A stretch of 64,000 nt of DNA from Agrobacterium tumefaciens (GCA_017744915.1 JAGIAH010000003.1:62001-126000); one strand, 5' to 3'; shown: positions 9,924 through 19,651, counted from the stretch's first letter. A program made the numbers and translations. Notes: generated from the sequence alone by a model not told the origin.

Positions 9924-10430
9924 TTGCGCCCCTTGCAAACGCCGCTGCGGCTGCGCCCCGTGCAGAAATACCGCAAAAGTATCCCAGGGCGGCGTGATGG
10001 CGAGCTGGCTCAAAATACGCGCAACCTCGCCCCTGTGAATGCCGGCATGCAGGACCATATGTGAGATCATCTCTGCGCGGGACATGTACCCCCTGTCGCC
10101 ATCCGTAAAGGTGAAGGCGACGAATTCGCCGAGCGACGCCGGCGATGTTGTCTCGATATAATCGAGATACCAGCCATCAAGAGCGGCGACATCCTTCGCA
10201 AGATCACCCAGTTGCGGTGTTGCCTCGGTATTGTCCGAGAGAAAACCGTGTGCCGTTCCGGTGAGGTGACCCGAAAAAATCCTTGCGACGACGTAATAGT
10301 GATTGATCAGCCGAATGGCAGTGTGGCGGTCGGATGCGTTTCGATCGGGATCGAGATGTTGCAGCTTCTCGAACAAGTCCCTGTTCGCCCATGCGTGATA
10401 GCCGAGCAAGCTCCTGAGCAAATCCCTCAT
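9921..10430 (-). CDS. DinB family protein (putative metal-dependent hydrolase/transferase)
   Basis: This 169-aa protein has the DinB four-helix fold. The family's three metal-binding histidines are present: H44 (LINHYY), H128 and H132 (SHMVLHAGIHRGEVARIL). DinB-like proteins include mycothiol and bacillithiol transferases and many uncharacterised proteins; the substrate here cannot be told. The gene is divergent from a TetR-type regulator, with only 52 bp between starts, which suggests the regulator controls it. The C-terminal tail (GAQPQRRLQGAQ) is polar and probably disordered. Confidence 0.85.
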   Translation of the reverse strand: MRDLLRSLLGYHAWANRDLFEKLQHLDPDRNASDRHTAIRLINHYYVVARIFSGHLTGTAHGFLSDNTEATPQLGDLAKDVAALDGWYLDYIETTSPASLGEFVAFTFTDGDRGYMSRAEMISHMVLHAGIHRGEVARILSQLAITPPWDTFAVFLHGAQPQRRLQGAQ

Positions 10431-10482
10431 GACAATATCCTTTACATCTGAAAAATGTGAGCATTATGTTTATATTTTCGCC

Positions 10483-11121
10483 ATGGAGGACGGCTTGTCT
10501 ACTCGCATTGCCAAGCGGAAGACCGAGATGCGCAAGGAGCCGCGTCAGGAACGCTCCAGGGCCACGGTCGATGCCGTCATCCACGCGGCGGCTCGCATTT
10601 TGAGCGATCACGGCTGGGCAGGCTTCACCACGAACAAGGTGGCCGAAACGGCTGGTGTCAGCATCGGCTCGCTTTATCAATATTTCCCGGACAAGGTTTC
10701 GATCGTGGAAGCGGTGCGCCACCGTCACCTTGAGGACTGCCTCTCGGTGATGAAGCGCGTTGCCGAACGGCAGCAATCGCTTGCCAAATTCGTGGAAGAA
10801 CTCGTGACCGGCATGATCGCGGTCCACAGCATCCATCCCGACCTTCACAAGGTCCTTCTGGATGACGCGCCGAGCCACGAGGGAATGAACGATCCGAACA
10901 GCGCCTTCGAACAGGAATATCTCGGTCTCTATGCGGCAGCGATCGCGGCACATATGGCCGGTTCGAAGGCAGAAAGCAGAACGGCGGCCCTGATCGTATC
11001 AGACGCCATCGACGGCATCATTCACAATGCCGCCCGCCGTGGAGAATTACAGTCACCCAAAGTCAGGCGGGAAATGATCGCACTCGTTCACGCCTATCTG
11101 TCGAAGGCAAGTGGCCAATAA
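10483..11121 (+). CDS. TetR/AcrR family transcriptional regulator
   Basis: The N-terminal helix-turn-helix is typical of TetR: AARILSDHGWAGFTTNKVAETAGVS, then IGSLYQYFPDK. A variable helical ligand-binding domain follows, ending in the amphipathic LVHAYLSKAS helix. From the ATG at 10483 the protein is 212 aa. However, GGAGG at 10485-10489 lies inside that reading and is ideally placed for a TTG start at 10495, so the true start may be there. Divergence from the DinB-like gene makes it the probable target. The ligand is unknown. Confidence 0.88.
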   Translation: MEDGLSTRIAKRKTEMRKEPRQERSRATVDAVIHAAARILSDHGWAGFTTNKVAETAGVSIGSLYQYFPDKVSIVEAVRHRHLEDCLSVMKRVAERQQSLAKFVEELVTGMIAVHSIHPDLHKVLLDDAPSHEGMNDPNSAFEQEYLGLYAAAIAAHMAGSKAESRTAALIVSDAIDGIIHNAARRGELQSPKVRREMIALVHAYLSKASGQ

Positions 11122-11133
11122 AAGCTTCTCAGC

Positions 11134-12660
11134 TCATTCCGAAATGATCTTCACCCGCTGACCGGGCTGAATGGTGGCCGTGGCGCTCATCGCGTTGATC
11201 ATGCGGAACATGTCGAGCTTCCGGTCGGTTCCCATCATCCGTGCCGCCATCGTCGCCACGGTTTCACCGGACTTCACCGTCACCACCCGCACTCTCAACG
11301 GCTTCAGCGAGGCGATCTCCTGCGGCGTCATCTTGCGGAAGCTGGTGCGCAATATATTGGCGATGGAATCGAGCTGCGTATTGCCCTTCGGCACCGCCGT
11401 CAGGAACCGGAAAATCTGCTGCCCGACACGGATGACGGTCACGTCGAAATCCCATTTATCCGCGCTGGCGCGGGCTGTCGCGGCTTCCAGACCATTGATC
11501 TGTGTTTCTTTGACTGTTTCCGGCAACAGGCCGGCAACCCAGCCGCTGGTCAGGTAATTGGCAAGGCTCGTCTGTTTCGGATCGGCCACGCCGTCGAAAC
11601 GGATCGCCATGTCGCCCGGCCCCGTCGCCAGAACGGCCTCCACCTTGTTGTCGATGACGAAACCTTCCGGCACATCGAAGCGGATACCCAGCGTTCCATG
11701 CAGGAATGTCTGACCGCGGACGTAACCTTCCTGCGGGCTGTCGCCATAAAGCAGGCCATCTATGCCATCCAGAAACCAGTCGCGGCCACGATCCCCGACC
11801 TGACCTTCCTGGCCGAAGGCGCGGGCATGACGGCGCGCCAGTTCGATGCGCTGCGGCGTATTGGGGTGGCTGGAAAGGAAGTCGAGGCTCTGATCGTTTT
11901 CGGGATCAGCCGAGGAGAACCGCGCATAGGCCGCCATGGAATCCAGAAAACGCGGCGATGCGAAGGGATCGTAGCCAGCCTCGCCCAGCATACGAACGCC
12001 GATCACGTCCGCCTGCAATTCCTGTTGGCGGGAAAAGGCCGCAAGCCGCAGCTTGCCGCGGGCCAGTGCCTGCTTGCCGGCGAGATCGCTCGACAGCACC
12101 TCGGCGACTACGCGGCTCGCAATCACCTCGGCCTCTTCGCGGCGCTGGCGTTCGATGCCGTGGTTTGCAGTCACATGGCCCATCTCGTGCGACAGCACGG
12201 CCGCCACTTCCGAAGCATCATTGGCAAGCGCCAGAAGTCCGCGCGTCACGTAGAGATATCCGCCGGGCAATGCGAAAGCATTGATGGCGGGGGAGTTCAG
12301 AATGGTGATGCGATAGGATTGCTGCGGATTTTCCGAGACGGCCGTCAGCGCGCCGGCAATGCGGGCGACCAGCCGCTCCGTCTTGGCGTCACGATATTCG
12401 CCGCCATAACTTGCGACGATGCGCGGATGTTCGCGCGCACCCATCTGGGCGCGCGGATCATTCTTCTGCACCTCTTCCACGGTCTGGGGATTATCCGAAG
12501 GACGCAATGTGGACTGGTAGGCCGGGCTGAAGAGGGACTGGCACGATGACAGCAACACGGCGGACGCCGTCAGCGCGGACCAGGCCGCAGCAAGCCGGCC
12601 GGAACGGCGAAGGCCTGAACCGGAGAAGAGCCTCCGCTGTGCAGTCATGCTATTTTTCAT
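11134..12660 (-). CDS. M48 family zinc metalloprotease lipoprotein with LysM-like C terminus
   Basis: This 508-aa protein resembles the BepA/YfgC/LoiP group of periplasmic proteases that act in outer-membrane quality control. A basic N-terminus and hydrophobic helix lead to a lipobox (LLSSC, C40), so a lipid-anchored periplasmic protein is expected. The zinc site is HEMGH at 158-162, with the third ligand Glu at about 214 (QELQAD). The C-terminal ~50 residues (VKSGETVATMAARM, then IQPGQRVKII) look like a LysM peptidoglycan-binding motif. The ATG at 12660 has AGG 6 bases upstream; a second ATG at 12648 has none. Its stop lies 12 bases from the convergent TetR gene, with no visible terminator. 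Confidence 0.92.
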   Translation of the reverse strand: MKNSMTAQRRLFSGSGLRRSGRLAAAWSALTASAVLLSSCQSLFSPAYQSTLRPSDNPQTVEEVQKNDPRAQMGAREHPRIVASYGGEYRDAKTERLVARIAGALTAVSENPQQSYRITILNSPAINAFALPGGYLYVTRGLLALANDASEVAAVLSHEMGHVTANHGIERQRREEAEVIASRVVAEVLSSDLAGKQALARGKLRLAAFSRQQELQADVIGVRMLGEAGYDPFASPRFLDSMAAYARFSSADPENDQSLDFLSSHPNTPQRIELARRHARAFGQEGQVGDRGRDWFLDGIDGLLYGDSPQEGYVRGQTFLHGTLGIRFDVPEGFVIDNKVEAVLATGPGDMAIRFDGVADPKQTSLANYLTSGWVAGLLPETVKETQINGLEAATARASADKWDFDVTVIRVGQQIFRFLTAVPKGNTQLDSIANILRTSFRKMTPQEIASLKPLRVRVVTVKSGETVATMAARMMGTDRKLDMFRMINAMSATATIQPGQRVKIISE

Positions 12661-12902
12661 TCTCTATGCCTGCCCCTTAACGTTCCTGATCATCCGTTAA
12701 TTGCAGACCAGAATAACAGATTCGCCCCAATGGGCGATGAATGCCAAAGCGGTAAAAACGATCCATCAAGTCCGGAATATTCCTGAAGAACGCAATAATT
12801 CCCATCTTTTCTCGGACAACAACTTGAAACTGGCAAGTGCAAATTAGCGCCATTGAAGTCATCTAAAGCGATTGCCAGCGGCGCGCGTCGAAAATAAGGC
12901 GA

Positions 12903-13619
12903 TCAGCCATTCAGAAAACTGTCGACCGCCTTCACATTTTGTGTGGTGAAGAAATCTGCGGTCGAGCCTGCATAGACAACGCGGCCGCGCTCAAGAAAAA
13001 CCACCCGCTGCGCCAGCTTTCTTATGTCATCGGGGTGATGCGTGACAATAATCACCGTATTTTTTGTTTCGTCATGCAAGTCGAGAAGCAAAGAGGCCAT
13101 GCCCGCCCGCAATCCCGGATCGAGCGCGGCGAAGGGCTCGTCGAGCAGCATGACCGGTTTTTTCCGCACCAGCGCACGCGCCAGCGCCGCCCTCTGTCTT
13201 TCCCCGCCGGAAAGTGTGCCCGGCAGGCGCTTGTCGAAACCCGCAAGGCCGACGCGCGCCAGCGCCACCTCGATCCTCTGCCGGTCTTCCGCTCGCAATT
13301 TCAGCCCGGGGCTGACGCCGAGAGCGACATTGGTGAAAATATCGAGATGGGCAAAAAGATTATTGTCCTGAAAGATCGATGAAACCGGCCTTTCCGAAGG
13401 GTCGCGTGCCGTCATGTCCAGTCCATCGATAACCACGCGGCCGAAATCCGGCGCCTCGAAACCGGCAACGAGATTGAGGAGCGTCGATTTTCCTGAACCG
13501 GAGGCACCCACAACCGCAGTCACCTGACCTTGCGGAAAGGTGCAATCAAGATCGAAGTCCTGCGTTCCGAGCCGGAGCCTGATCTTGTCCAGCTCAACGG
13601 CAAAATCATCACCTGTCAT
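12903..13619 (-). CDS. thiQ: Thiamine ABC transporter ATP-binding protein
   Basis: ThiQ powers import of thiamine and its phosphates with ThiB and ThiP. The 238-aa ATPase has Walker [10 protein letters not shown] (about 38-46), the Q-loop region [15 protein letters not shown], signature [16 protein letters not shown], Walker [13 protein letters not shown] and the H-loop THHPDD. It is short, as is usual for ThiQ. The ATG at 13619 overlaps the thiP stop in an ATGA arrangement, indicating translational coupling. It is the last gene of the TPP-riboswitch-controlled thiBPQ operon; no terminator is evident downstream. Confidence 0.95.
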   Translation of the reverse strand: MTGDDFAVELDKIRLRLGTQDFDLDCTFPQGQVTAVVGASGSGKSTLLNLVAGFEAPDFGRVVIDGLDMTARDPSERPVSSIFQDNNLFAHLDIFTNVALGVSPGLKLRAEDRQRIEVALARVGLAGFDKRLPGTLSGGERQRAALARALVRKKPVMLLDEPFAALDPGLRAGMASLLLDLHDETKNTVIIVTHHPDDIRKLAQRVVFLERGRVVYAGSTADFFTTQNVKAVDSFLNG

Positions 13620-15241
13620 ATGCCAGCCCTTGCTGATGGGGATTGCCGTGAAGTACCGCCTGCGGCAAGCAGCAGGCAAACGACGCCGAGGAGGAAGGCA
13701 TAACCGGCGGCATCATTGGTGCGATAGCTGCCCATATTGCTATAAACCAGCCAGGGCAAGGTGACGAAACTTTCCGATCCGAACAGCGCAACCGCCCCGA
13801 GATCACCGAGCGACAGCGCCATGGCAAAGGAAAGCGCCATCAGCACGGGCCGCCACAGAACCGGCAGATCGGCGAACCGCAGCCGCGACAGGCCCTGAAG
13901 CCCGAGACTGGCGGAAAGCCGGCCAGTGCGCAGGAAATGGCTGGCGAAAGCCGGCTCCATCACCCGCATGGCAAGGGGTAAGGCCATCAACATATTGATG
14001 AGCGCCACGAGAACGGGCGCATAAAAGCTGACATCACCGAACACCCGCAGCAGCAGGAACCATCCGCTTCCCAGCACGACGGGCGGCACAAGCAGCACCA
14101 GCGACGACCCCGCCCCAAGGACTGCGGAAAGCAAGCGGAGAGGCCAGGCCACCCTGCGTCTGGAGTTGACAGCCTGACGCGCGCCGATGATCGCCATGCA
14201 GCAGAGGACGACGAGAATTGCCGACAGCATGGCGATTGCAAGACTGGTCGCCGCGGCGCGCAGGAAGACCGTCGCGGTGAGCAGACGCGGCAGATCGGCC
14301 TGCAGCCCCGAAACCGCTATGGCGACAAGCGGCAGCCCGATCAGGAAAACGGCAAAAACGATTGCCGCCCCGTCCCACAGGCGCGCAGCGGTACTTTTGC
14401 CGTCGAAACGGCGGATGCTGCGACCAAGCGAAGAGATTTCCGCTTCCGGTGACGGCAGAAAGGCGAGGAGGCCAAGCAGGACTGCGGTGAGAACGATCTG
14501 CAGAACCGATAGCGCGATTGCCCGCTGCGGATCGAAATCGAACCGCAGCGCCTGATAGATCGCCACCTCCAGCGTTGTCGCCGCCGGCCCGCCGCCGAGA
14601 AGAAGCACAAGCGTGAAGCTGGTGGCACACAGCATGAAAACCAGCCCGGCAATGCCGGGAATGAGCCGCGAGACCGCAGGCCATTCGATGAAACGGAAAA
14701 CCGAAACCGGCCCCATGCCGAGACTTGCCGCCATGCGCCAATATTCCCCCGGAATACGCTCCAGCCCCGCCAGCATCAGCCGCACGCAAAGCGGCAGATT
14801 GAAGAAGACGTGAGCAATGAGAATGCCGGAAAGGCCATAAATGCTGAAAGGCTCATCCACACCGGCAAAAACAAGGGCACTGTTCAGCACACCCTGCCTG
14901 CCCCAGATGGTGATGATGCCGAAGGCGCCGACGATCACCGGCAGCCCCATTGGCACCGCCATCAGCCGGATGATCCAGATCCTTCCCGGAAACTCTTTCC
15001 GCCGGGCGAGCGCCAGAGCGACGGGCAGGCCAAGAGTGATGGACAAAAGGGTGGAGAGCGTGGCCTGGTACAGTGTGAAGCGCAGGATGCGCAACGTATA
15101 GGCATCCATGATACCGGCGGCGGATGCGCCAGCGTCAAATGACAGCAGCGCAAAAACCGCGAGCGCCATGAACAGGAAAACGGCGGCAAAAGCCGCCGTC
15201 CCGAAAATGATCGACCGCCGATAATCGCGACGCAGCATCAT
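13616..15241 (-). CDS. thiP: Thiamine ABC transporter permease
   Basis: This 541-aa permease contains two fused binding-protein-dependent transport domains, about 12 membrane helices in all, as in ThiP. The EAA-like cytoplasmic loop of the first half is visible as [16 protein letters not shown]. The N-terminus starts with MMLRR; the two successive ATGs cannot be separated. AGAGG lies about 10 bases upstream. thiB ends 19 bases before it and thiQ overlaps its stop by 4 bases, so the three genes form one operon importing thiamine across the inner membrane. Confidence 0.95.
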   Translation of the reverse strand: MMLRRDYRRSIIFGTAAFAAVFLFMALAVFALLSFDAGASAAGIMDAYTLRILRFTLYQATLSTLLSITLGLPVALALARRKEFPGRIWIIRLMAVPMGLPVIVGAFGIITIWGRQGVLNSALVFAGVDEPFSIYGLSGILIAHVFFNLPLCVRLMLAGLERIPGEYWRMAASLGMGPVSVFRFIEWPAVSRLIPGIAGLVFMLCATSFTLVLLLGGGPAATTLEVAIYQALRFDFDPQRAIALSVLQIVLTAVLLGLLAFLPSPEAEISSLGRSIRRFDGKSTAARLWDGAAIVFAVFLIGLPLVAIAVSGLQADLPRLLTATVFLRAAATSLAIAMLSAILVVLCCMAIIGARQAVNSRRRVAWPLRLLSAVLGAGSSLVLLVPPVVLGSGWFLLLRVFGDVSFYAPVLVALINMLMALPLAMRVMEPAFASHFLRTGRLSASLGLQGLSRLRFADLPVLWRPVLMALSFAMALSLGDLGAVALFGSESFVTLPWLVYSNMGSYRTNDAAGYAFLLGVVCLLLAAGGTSRQSPSARAGI

Positions 15242-15260
15242 GCGCGGGCGTGCCTCTTCC

Positions 15261-16274
15261 TCAGTTCATGCTCATGGCGGCAAGCCATTCGTCGATCCAC
15301 GCCTTGCGGTTCTTCGCCACTTCTTCCGGATCCATCAGGAAGGTCTTCTGCGGCACGACGAGTTTGGAAAATGCCTCGGGCAAGGGCGTCGAGGTTGCCG
15401 CGACCGGCATCATCCAGTTGTTTTCCGGGATGGCATCCTGAAAACCTGAGGTCAGCGTGAAAGCGAGGAACTGCTTTGCCAGCTCCTTGTGCGGTGCATT
15501 TTTGAGAAGGCCAGACACTTCGATCTGGATGTAATGCCCTTCGGAAAAGACCGCGGCCTGATAACGGTCCGACTTTTCGGCGACCATGTGATAGGCAGGC
15601 GAGGTGGTGTAGGAGAGCACCATCGGCACCTCCCCCTTGGTGAACAGGCCATAGGATTCCGACCAGCCCGGCGTGACGGTGAGAATGCGCTTCCTGAGCT
15701 TTGTCCAGGCTTCCGGCGCCTTGTCGCCATAAACCGATTTTACCCACAAAAGCAGGCCGAGCCCCGGCGTGGAAGTACGCGGGTCCTGAATGGCGATCTT
15801 CTGCGCAGGGTCACCTTCCACCAGCTCCTTGAGGCTCGCCGGCGGGTTTTTCACCGTCTGCGTATCATAGATGACAGCGAAATGCCCATAATCATAGGGC
15901 ACGAAAACATCGTCGGCAAAACCGCCCGGCACCTTGGCCGCCGATGCATCGATGCCGCTGGCGTCAAAAAGGCCGGTCTGTTTGGCTTCCGCGACAAGAT
16001 TGGTGTCGAGACCAACAACGACATCCGCCTTGGAACCGCTACCCTCAAGTTTCAGACGGTTGAGCAGCGCCACGCCATCCGCGACACCCACAAAATTGAC
16101 CGTGCAGCCGCAGACCTTCTCGAAGGCTTCCTTCACCTTGGGACCCGGACCCCATTCGGAAACGAAGCTTTCATAAGTGTAGACGGTCAGTTCCGGCTTG
16201 TCCTGAGCCACGGCGAAACCGGGCAGGAACAGCGAGGCGGCAATGACGGAATTCAGGAAAAGACGACGGCGCAC
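15261..16274 (-). CDS. thiB: Thiamine-binding periplasmic protein
   Basis: ThiB (TbpA) captures thiamine, thiamine phosphate and TPP in the periplasm for ThiPQ. The 337-aa product has a signal peptide ending AVAQD (about residues 1-23). The mature protein starts with the family pattern [16 protein letters not shown] and contains [24 protein letters not shown] and [27 protein letters not shown] precedes the ATG. It is the first gene after a TPP riboswitch (16324-16420), so expression should fall when cellular TPP is high. Confidence 0.96.
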   Translation of the reverse strand: MRRRLFLNSVIAASLFLPGFAVAQDKPELTVYTYESFVSEWGPGPKVKEAFEKVCGCTVNFVGVADGVALLNRLKLEGSGSKADVVVGLDTNLVAEAKQTGLFDASGIDASAAKVPGGFADDVFVPYDYGHFAVIYDTQTVKNPPASLKELVEGDPAQKIAIQDPRTSTPGLGLLLWVKSVYGDKAPEAWTKLRKRILTVTPGWSESYGLFTKGEVPMVLSYTTSPAYHMVAEKSDRYQAAVFSEGHYIQIEVSGLLKNAPHKELAKQFLAFTLTSGFQDAIPENNWMMPVAATSTPLPEAFSKLVVPQKTFLMDPEEVAKNRKAWIDEWLAAMSMN

Positions 16275-16323
16275 GGGTATCTCCTCAAAAACGAGAAGGG
16301 AAATAGCCGCCTGCCTTGAAGCC

Positions 16324-16420
16324 GTCTAATCCCTCCGCCGGTATGAACCGGATCAGGTTCTTCGGGTTGGCAAGCCTCTCAGCCTTCTGCGCACGAGCAC
16401 AGAAGACACCCCGTTAGATC
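16324..16420 (-). ncRNA. TPP (THI element) riboswitch
   Basis: On the minus strand the conserved THI-box segments appear in order: GGGGTGTC, CTGAGAGG, ACCCGAAGAACCTGATCCGG and ATACCGGCGGAGGGA. A closing P1 helix pairs TCTAA with TTAGA. It lies about 50 bases upstream of thiB. There is no obvious T-rich terminator between it and the ATG, so control is probably at translation by hiding the GAGGAGA ribosome-binding site; this is inference. Confidence 0.97.
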
Positions 16421-16469
16421 AAGATGATGGTTTAGTCCCGCCGTCCCCGATTGGCAAGATGGCCGAAGA

Positions 16470-16862
16470 TCAGCCCTGCTCCGTCATATGCACCAGTTCC
16501 CAGACGTGCCCGTCGGGATCCTGAAAGCTGCCGGCATACATGAAACCGTGGTCCTGAACCGGTTTCCAGCTGCCGCCGCCAGACGCAAGCGCGGTTGCGA
16601 TCATCCGGTCGATCTCCTCTCGGCTTCCGGCGGAAAGGCAGGTCAGAACCTCGGTGCTGCTCTTGGCATCGGCGATATCGCCATTGATGAAATCGCGAAA
16701 ACGGTCTTCCTGAAGAAGCATCACGAAGATGTTTTCCTCCACGATCATGCAGAGCGTCCGGTCGTCGGAATATTCCGGATTGAAGCTGAAACCGAGGGCC
16801 GTGAAGAAGCTTCTCGATGCCTCGATATTCTTGACCGGCAGATTGACGAAAATCATGCGCAT
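16470..16862 (-). CDS. VOC (glyoxalase/bleomycin-resistance fold) family protein
   Basis: This 130-aa protein has the VOC fold layout: MIFVNLPVKNIEASRSFFTALGFSF at the start of the first beta-alpha-beta module and FQDPDGHVWELVHM at the end of the second, with the usual terminal Glu metal ligand. Many such proteins are metal-dependent lyases, dioxygenases or thiol transferases; nothing here fixes the substrate. GGAGGAGG lies about 7 bases before the ATG. It sits between the ABC-F gene and the TPP riboswitch on the same strand. Confidence 0.85.
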   Translation of the reverse strand: MRMIFVNLPVKNIEASRSFFTALGFSFNPEYSDDRTLCMIVEENIFVMLLQEDRFRDFINGDIADAKSSTEVLTCLSAGSREEIDRMIATALASGGGSWKPVQDHGFMYAGSFQDPDGHVWELVHMTEQG

Positions 16863-16959
16863 TTTCAGACCTCCTCCAAACGAACGCGGTCATAGAACGG
16901 CAATTCCGCTTACCTGTCAAAGGCCGAAGAAAAGCTGGTGAACGGGCGCGCGTCTGGCT

Positions 16960-18786
16960 TCAGCTCTCCAGTTCCTCGCGCAGCATTTCCAGTTCCAGCC
17001 ATTCCTCTTCCATGGTCTCCAGCTTGTCGCGCAGCTTTTCCATTTCCTGCGCCAGCTTGTTGAAGGTGGCCTGATCCTTGGCAAAAAGTTCCGGGTCAGC
17101 CATGCGCTGTTCGCGTTTTGCGATCTCTTCCTGAGCCTTTTCCATTTCCTTCGGCAGATTTTCGAGGGCGAATTTCTGCTTGAAGGAGAGTTTGCCCTTG
17201 GCCTTTGCAGGCTCCTGCGGCGTCGAAGCTGAAGATACCGCCTTGGCCTTTTCCTGCCTTTCGGCCTTGCGTTTTTCTTCGGCCGCACCCTTGCGCTGCG
17301 CCATCATGTCCGAATAGCCGCCCGCATATTCGATCCAGCGCCCATCCGGCTGATCGGGGTTGGCCGGTGCGATGGTGGAGGTGACGGTGCGGTCCAGAAA
17401 ATCACGGTCGTGGCTGACGAGAATGACCGTGCCGGAAAAACCGGCGACGATCTCCTGCAGCAGATCGAGCGTTTCAATATCGAGATCGTTGGTCGGTTCG
17501 TCGAGGATCAGAAGATTGGTCGGCCGGGCCAGAATGCGCGCCAGGATAAGACGGGCGCGCTCCCCACCGGAAAGATTGCGGATGGGCGTGCGCGCCTGCT
17601 CCGGCTGGAACAGGAAGTCCTTCATGTAACCAGTGACATGCTTCACTTCGCCATTGACGAGAAGATTGTCACCACGCCCGTCGGTTAGATAATGCGCGAG
17701 CGTTTCGTTGGGATTGAGATCCTCACGCTTCTGGTCGAGCGTGGCGATCTCCAGATTGGTGCCGAGCTTCACCGTGCCGCTATCGGGCTCAAGCTGGCCC
17801 GTCAGCATCTTTAGAAGCGTGGTTTTGCCCGCACCGTTCGGTCCGACGAGACCGATGCAGTCACCACGATGCACGCGAAGCGAAAATGGCGCGACGATCG
17901 CGCGCTCACCATAAGCCTTGGTGATGGCATCCGCCTCGATGACCAGCTTGCCGGATTCCCGCCCTTCCGTGACGGTGGCCTGCACGGAGCCCTGCGGCCC
18001 CTTGTGGCCGCGATATTCCGCGCGCATGGCCTGAAGCTCGCCGACGCGGCGCATGTTACGCTTGCGCCTTGCGGTCACGCCGTAGCGCATCCAGTGTTCT
18101 TCGCGCTCGATGGCCTTGCCGAGCTTGTGCTGTTCAAGCTCTTCCTCTTCCAGCACCTTGTCGCGCCATTCCTCGAAATGGGCAAAGCCGCGATTGAGGC
18201 GGCGCGACTGGCCGCGATCGAGCCACACCGTGGAAGTCGAGACCTTCTCCAGAAAGCGCCGGTCGTGCGAGATCAGCACCAGCGCACTGCGCGTCTGCTG
18301 CAGTTCGCCTTCCAGCCATTCGATGGTGGGCAGGTCCAGATGGTTGGTGGGCTCGTCCAGCATCAGAATATCGGGTTCCGGCGCCATGACGCGGGCAAGC
18401 GCCGCGCGGCGCGCTTCACCGCCTGAAAGGCTTTCCGGATTTTCCTGCCCGGTAAGACCCAGATGCTCGAGAAGATAGGTCACGCGATAGGGATCGTCAC
18501 CCGGTCCGAGCCCCGCTTCCGCATAGGCCTGAATGGTGTCGTAACCGGCAAAATCCGGCGCCTGCTCCAGGTAACGAATGGTGGCGGCAGGATGCCGGAA
18601 AACCTCGCCCGATTGTGCCTCAACCAGGCCGGCAGCGATCTTCATCAGCGTGGATTTGCCAGAGCCATTGCGTCCGACGAGGCAGATGCGGTCCCCGGGC
18701 TCCACCTGGAGGTTGGCGCCGTCGAGCAGCGGGGTCACGCCGAAGGTCAGCTTGATATCGTCGAGTTTCAGAATTGGGGGTGCCAA
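16960..18786 (-). CDS. uup: ABC-F family ATPase, Uup-like
   Basis: This 608-aa soluble protein has two ABC ATPase domains and no membrane segments. The first holds Walker A GRNGSGKST, signature LSGGEARRAALAR and Walker B DILMLDEPTNHLD. The second holds GPNGAGKTT, LSGGERARLILAR and LLILDEPTNDLD. They are joined by the ABC-F linker rich in Glu and Arg. A ~100-residue Lys/Glu-rich coiled coil at the C-terminus places it in the Uup subgroup, which is linked to ribosome function and to limiting precise excision of transposons in E. coli. The start is 4 bases after the thiN stop, so they are likely co-transcribed. Confidence 0.92.
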   Translation of the reverse strand: MAPPILKLDDIKLTFGVTPLLDGANLQVEPGDRICLVGRNGSGKSTLMKIAAGLVEAQSGEVFRHPAATIRYLEQAPDFAGYDTIQAYAEAGLGPGDDPYRVTYLLEHLGLTGQENPESLSGGEARRAALARVMAPEPDILMLDEPTNHLDLPTIEWLEGELQQTRSALVLISHDRRFLEKVSTSTVWLDRGQSRRLNRGFAHFEEWRDKVLEEEELEQHKLGKAIEREEHWMRYGVTARRKRNMRRVGELQAMRAEYRGHKGPQGSVQATVTEGRESGKLVIEADAITKAYGERAIVAPFSLRVHRGDCIGLVGPNGAGKTTLLKMLTGQLEPDSGTVKLGTNLEIATLDQKREDLNPNETLAHYLTDGRGDNLLVNGEVKHVTGYMKDFLFQPEQARTPIRNLSGGERARLILARILARPTNLLILDEPTNDLDIETLDLLQEIVAGFSGTVILVSHDRDFLDRTVTSTIAPANPDQPDGRWIEYAGGYSDMMAQRKGAAEEKRKAERQEKAKAVSSASTPQEPAKAKGKLSFKQKFALENLPKEMEKAQEEIAKREQRMADPELFAKDQATFNKLAQEMEKLRDKLETMEEEWLELEMLREELES

Positions 18787-18790
18787 GGCG

Positions 18791-19444
18791 TCAGGCTCCG
18801 GTCAGATCATAGGGGCGGGCGAGCACGATGGCTTTGCCGCTTTTCAGCGAGAAATGCACAAGGCCGCCATTCGCGACATTGGAAATAGTGCGGGAGGAAC
18901 CGAAAGCAAGCGCGAAATCATCAAGCGGATAACGCACATTGCCGATGTCGAGCCCCTCCAGGGCGGTAAAGCCGGCGACGGAAAATAACGATCCGGCCGG
19001 CAAATCGATGGTGAGCGAACCGGCAAGCAGCGGCTTCGCCTCTTCCTCACCGGAGGTCAGCGTCACCTCGAAACCGCGCTCTGCAAGCGCTACGGCATAA
19101 AGAAGGTGCTGAAGCGCATGGTCGCTTCGCGCGCCGCCGAGCGCGCCCACCAGCAGCAACGAACGCGCGCCGCGAGAAAGTGCCTCGGAGACCGCGATCT
19201 CACCATCCGTCACTGCCTTTGCGGCCGGATAGGGTTGTCGCGTCACATCCGGCCAGGCATCGAGCAGCTCTTGGCTGGCGGAATCGAAATCCCCGACCCA
19301 CAGTTCAGGTGTGAGACCAAGCGGCGCGGCATGGCGCATGCCGCCATCGGCCGCAATCACGCGGCTATTGCCGACCGCCTGTTTCAGGCGGTCGGTCACC
19401 GCGACATCGCCGCCAAGCAGAATGGTGAAGCGCTCTTTGTTCAT
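18791..19444 (-). CDS. thiN: Thiamine pyrophosphokinase
   Basis: This enzyme transfers pyrophosphate from ATP to thiamine, giving TPP directly. The 217-aa protein has the family pattern: ILLGGDVAVTDRL near the N-terminus, AADGGMRHAAPLGLTPELWVGDFDS (the core contains the catalytic Asp residues), the KAVTDGEIAVSEAL region, and GALGGARSDHALQHLLYA. The start at 19444 is chosen because AAGG lies 7 bases upstream and the family begins here; longer frames upstream look non-coding. Together with thiBPQ nearby it completes a salvage route: import thiamine, then pyrophosphorylate it. Confidence 0.92.
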   Translation of the reverse strand: MNKERFTILLGGDVAVTDRLKQAVGNSRVIAADGGMRHAAPLGLTPELWVGDFDSASQELLDAWPDVTRQPYPAAKAVTDGEIAVSEALSRGARSLLLVGALGGARSDHALQHLLYAVALAERGFEVTLTSGEEEAKPLLAGSLTIDLPAGSLFSVAGFTALEGLDIGNVRYPLDDFALAFGSSRTISNVANGGLVHFSLKSGKAIVLARPYDLTGA

Positions 19445-19543
19445 GCCCTGCCTTACCGCACCTCGGCCGAAAATGGAAAGCCGAAACCCCGATGAAATCA
19501 GCCTATATTGATTTTCGCCGACTTCGGGATTATGAAACGCCTC

Positions 19544-19596
19544 AGTGGTGATTTGCCGACCGGCTTGCAGCCACTTTAAAGAAGTCGCTAAAGGGT
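19544..19596 (+). ncRNA. SAM-II riboswitch upstream of metA
   Basis: The sequence fits the SAM-II (metA motif) pattern: helix P1 pairs AGTGG (19544-19548) with CCACT (19571-19575). The loop carries GATTTGCCGACCGGCTTGCAG, and the downstream AAAGAAGTCGCTAAAGG makes the pseudoknot strand. SAM-II elements were first recognised before metA and metC genes of alphaproteobacteria and repress on binding S-adenosylmethionine. A terminator-like hairpin follows at 19621. Confidence 0.93.
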
Positions 19597-19620
19597 CGAG
19601 GAAAAGGGCAATTTCCTGGG

Positions 19621-19651
19621 ACCGGCCGCGATTTCGCTGCCGGTTTTTTTG
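19621..19651 (+). terminator. terminator/attenuator between SAM-II and metA
   Basis: The stem ACCGGC / GCCGGT is closed by a 12-base loop and followed by seven or more T residues, 44 bases before the metA ATG. Lying inside the metA leader, it is probably the switching terminator of the riboswitch. The heptamer GACCGGC occurs both here (19620-19626) and inside the SAM-II element (19558-19564), so the 3' strand GCCGGT could pair with either. Confidence 0.8.

Noticed and set aside
12677-12862. A 61-codon minus-strand frame between the M48 protease and thiQ
   Set aside because: No ribosome-binding site, no topology or family resemblance; the 240-bp spacer is more likely promoter and terminator sequence.
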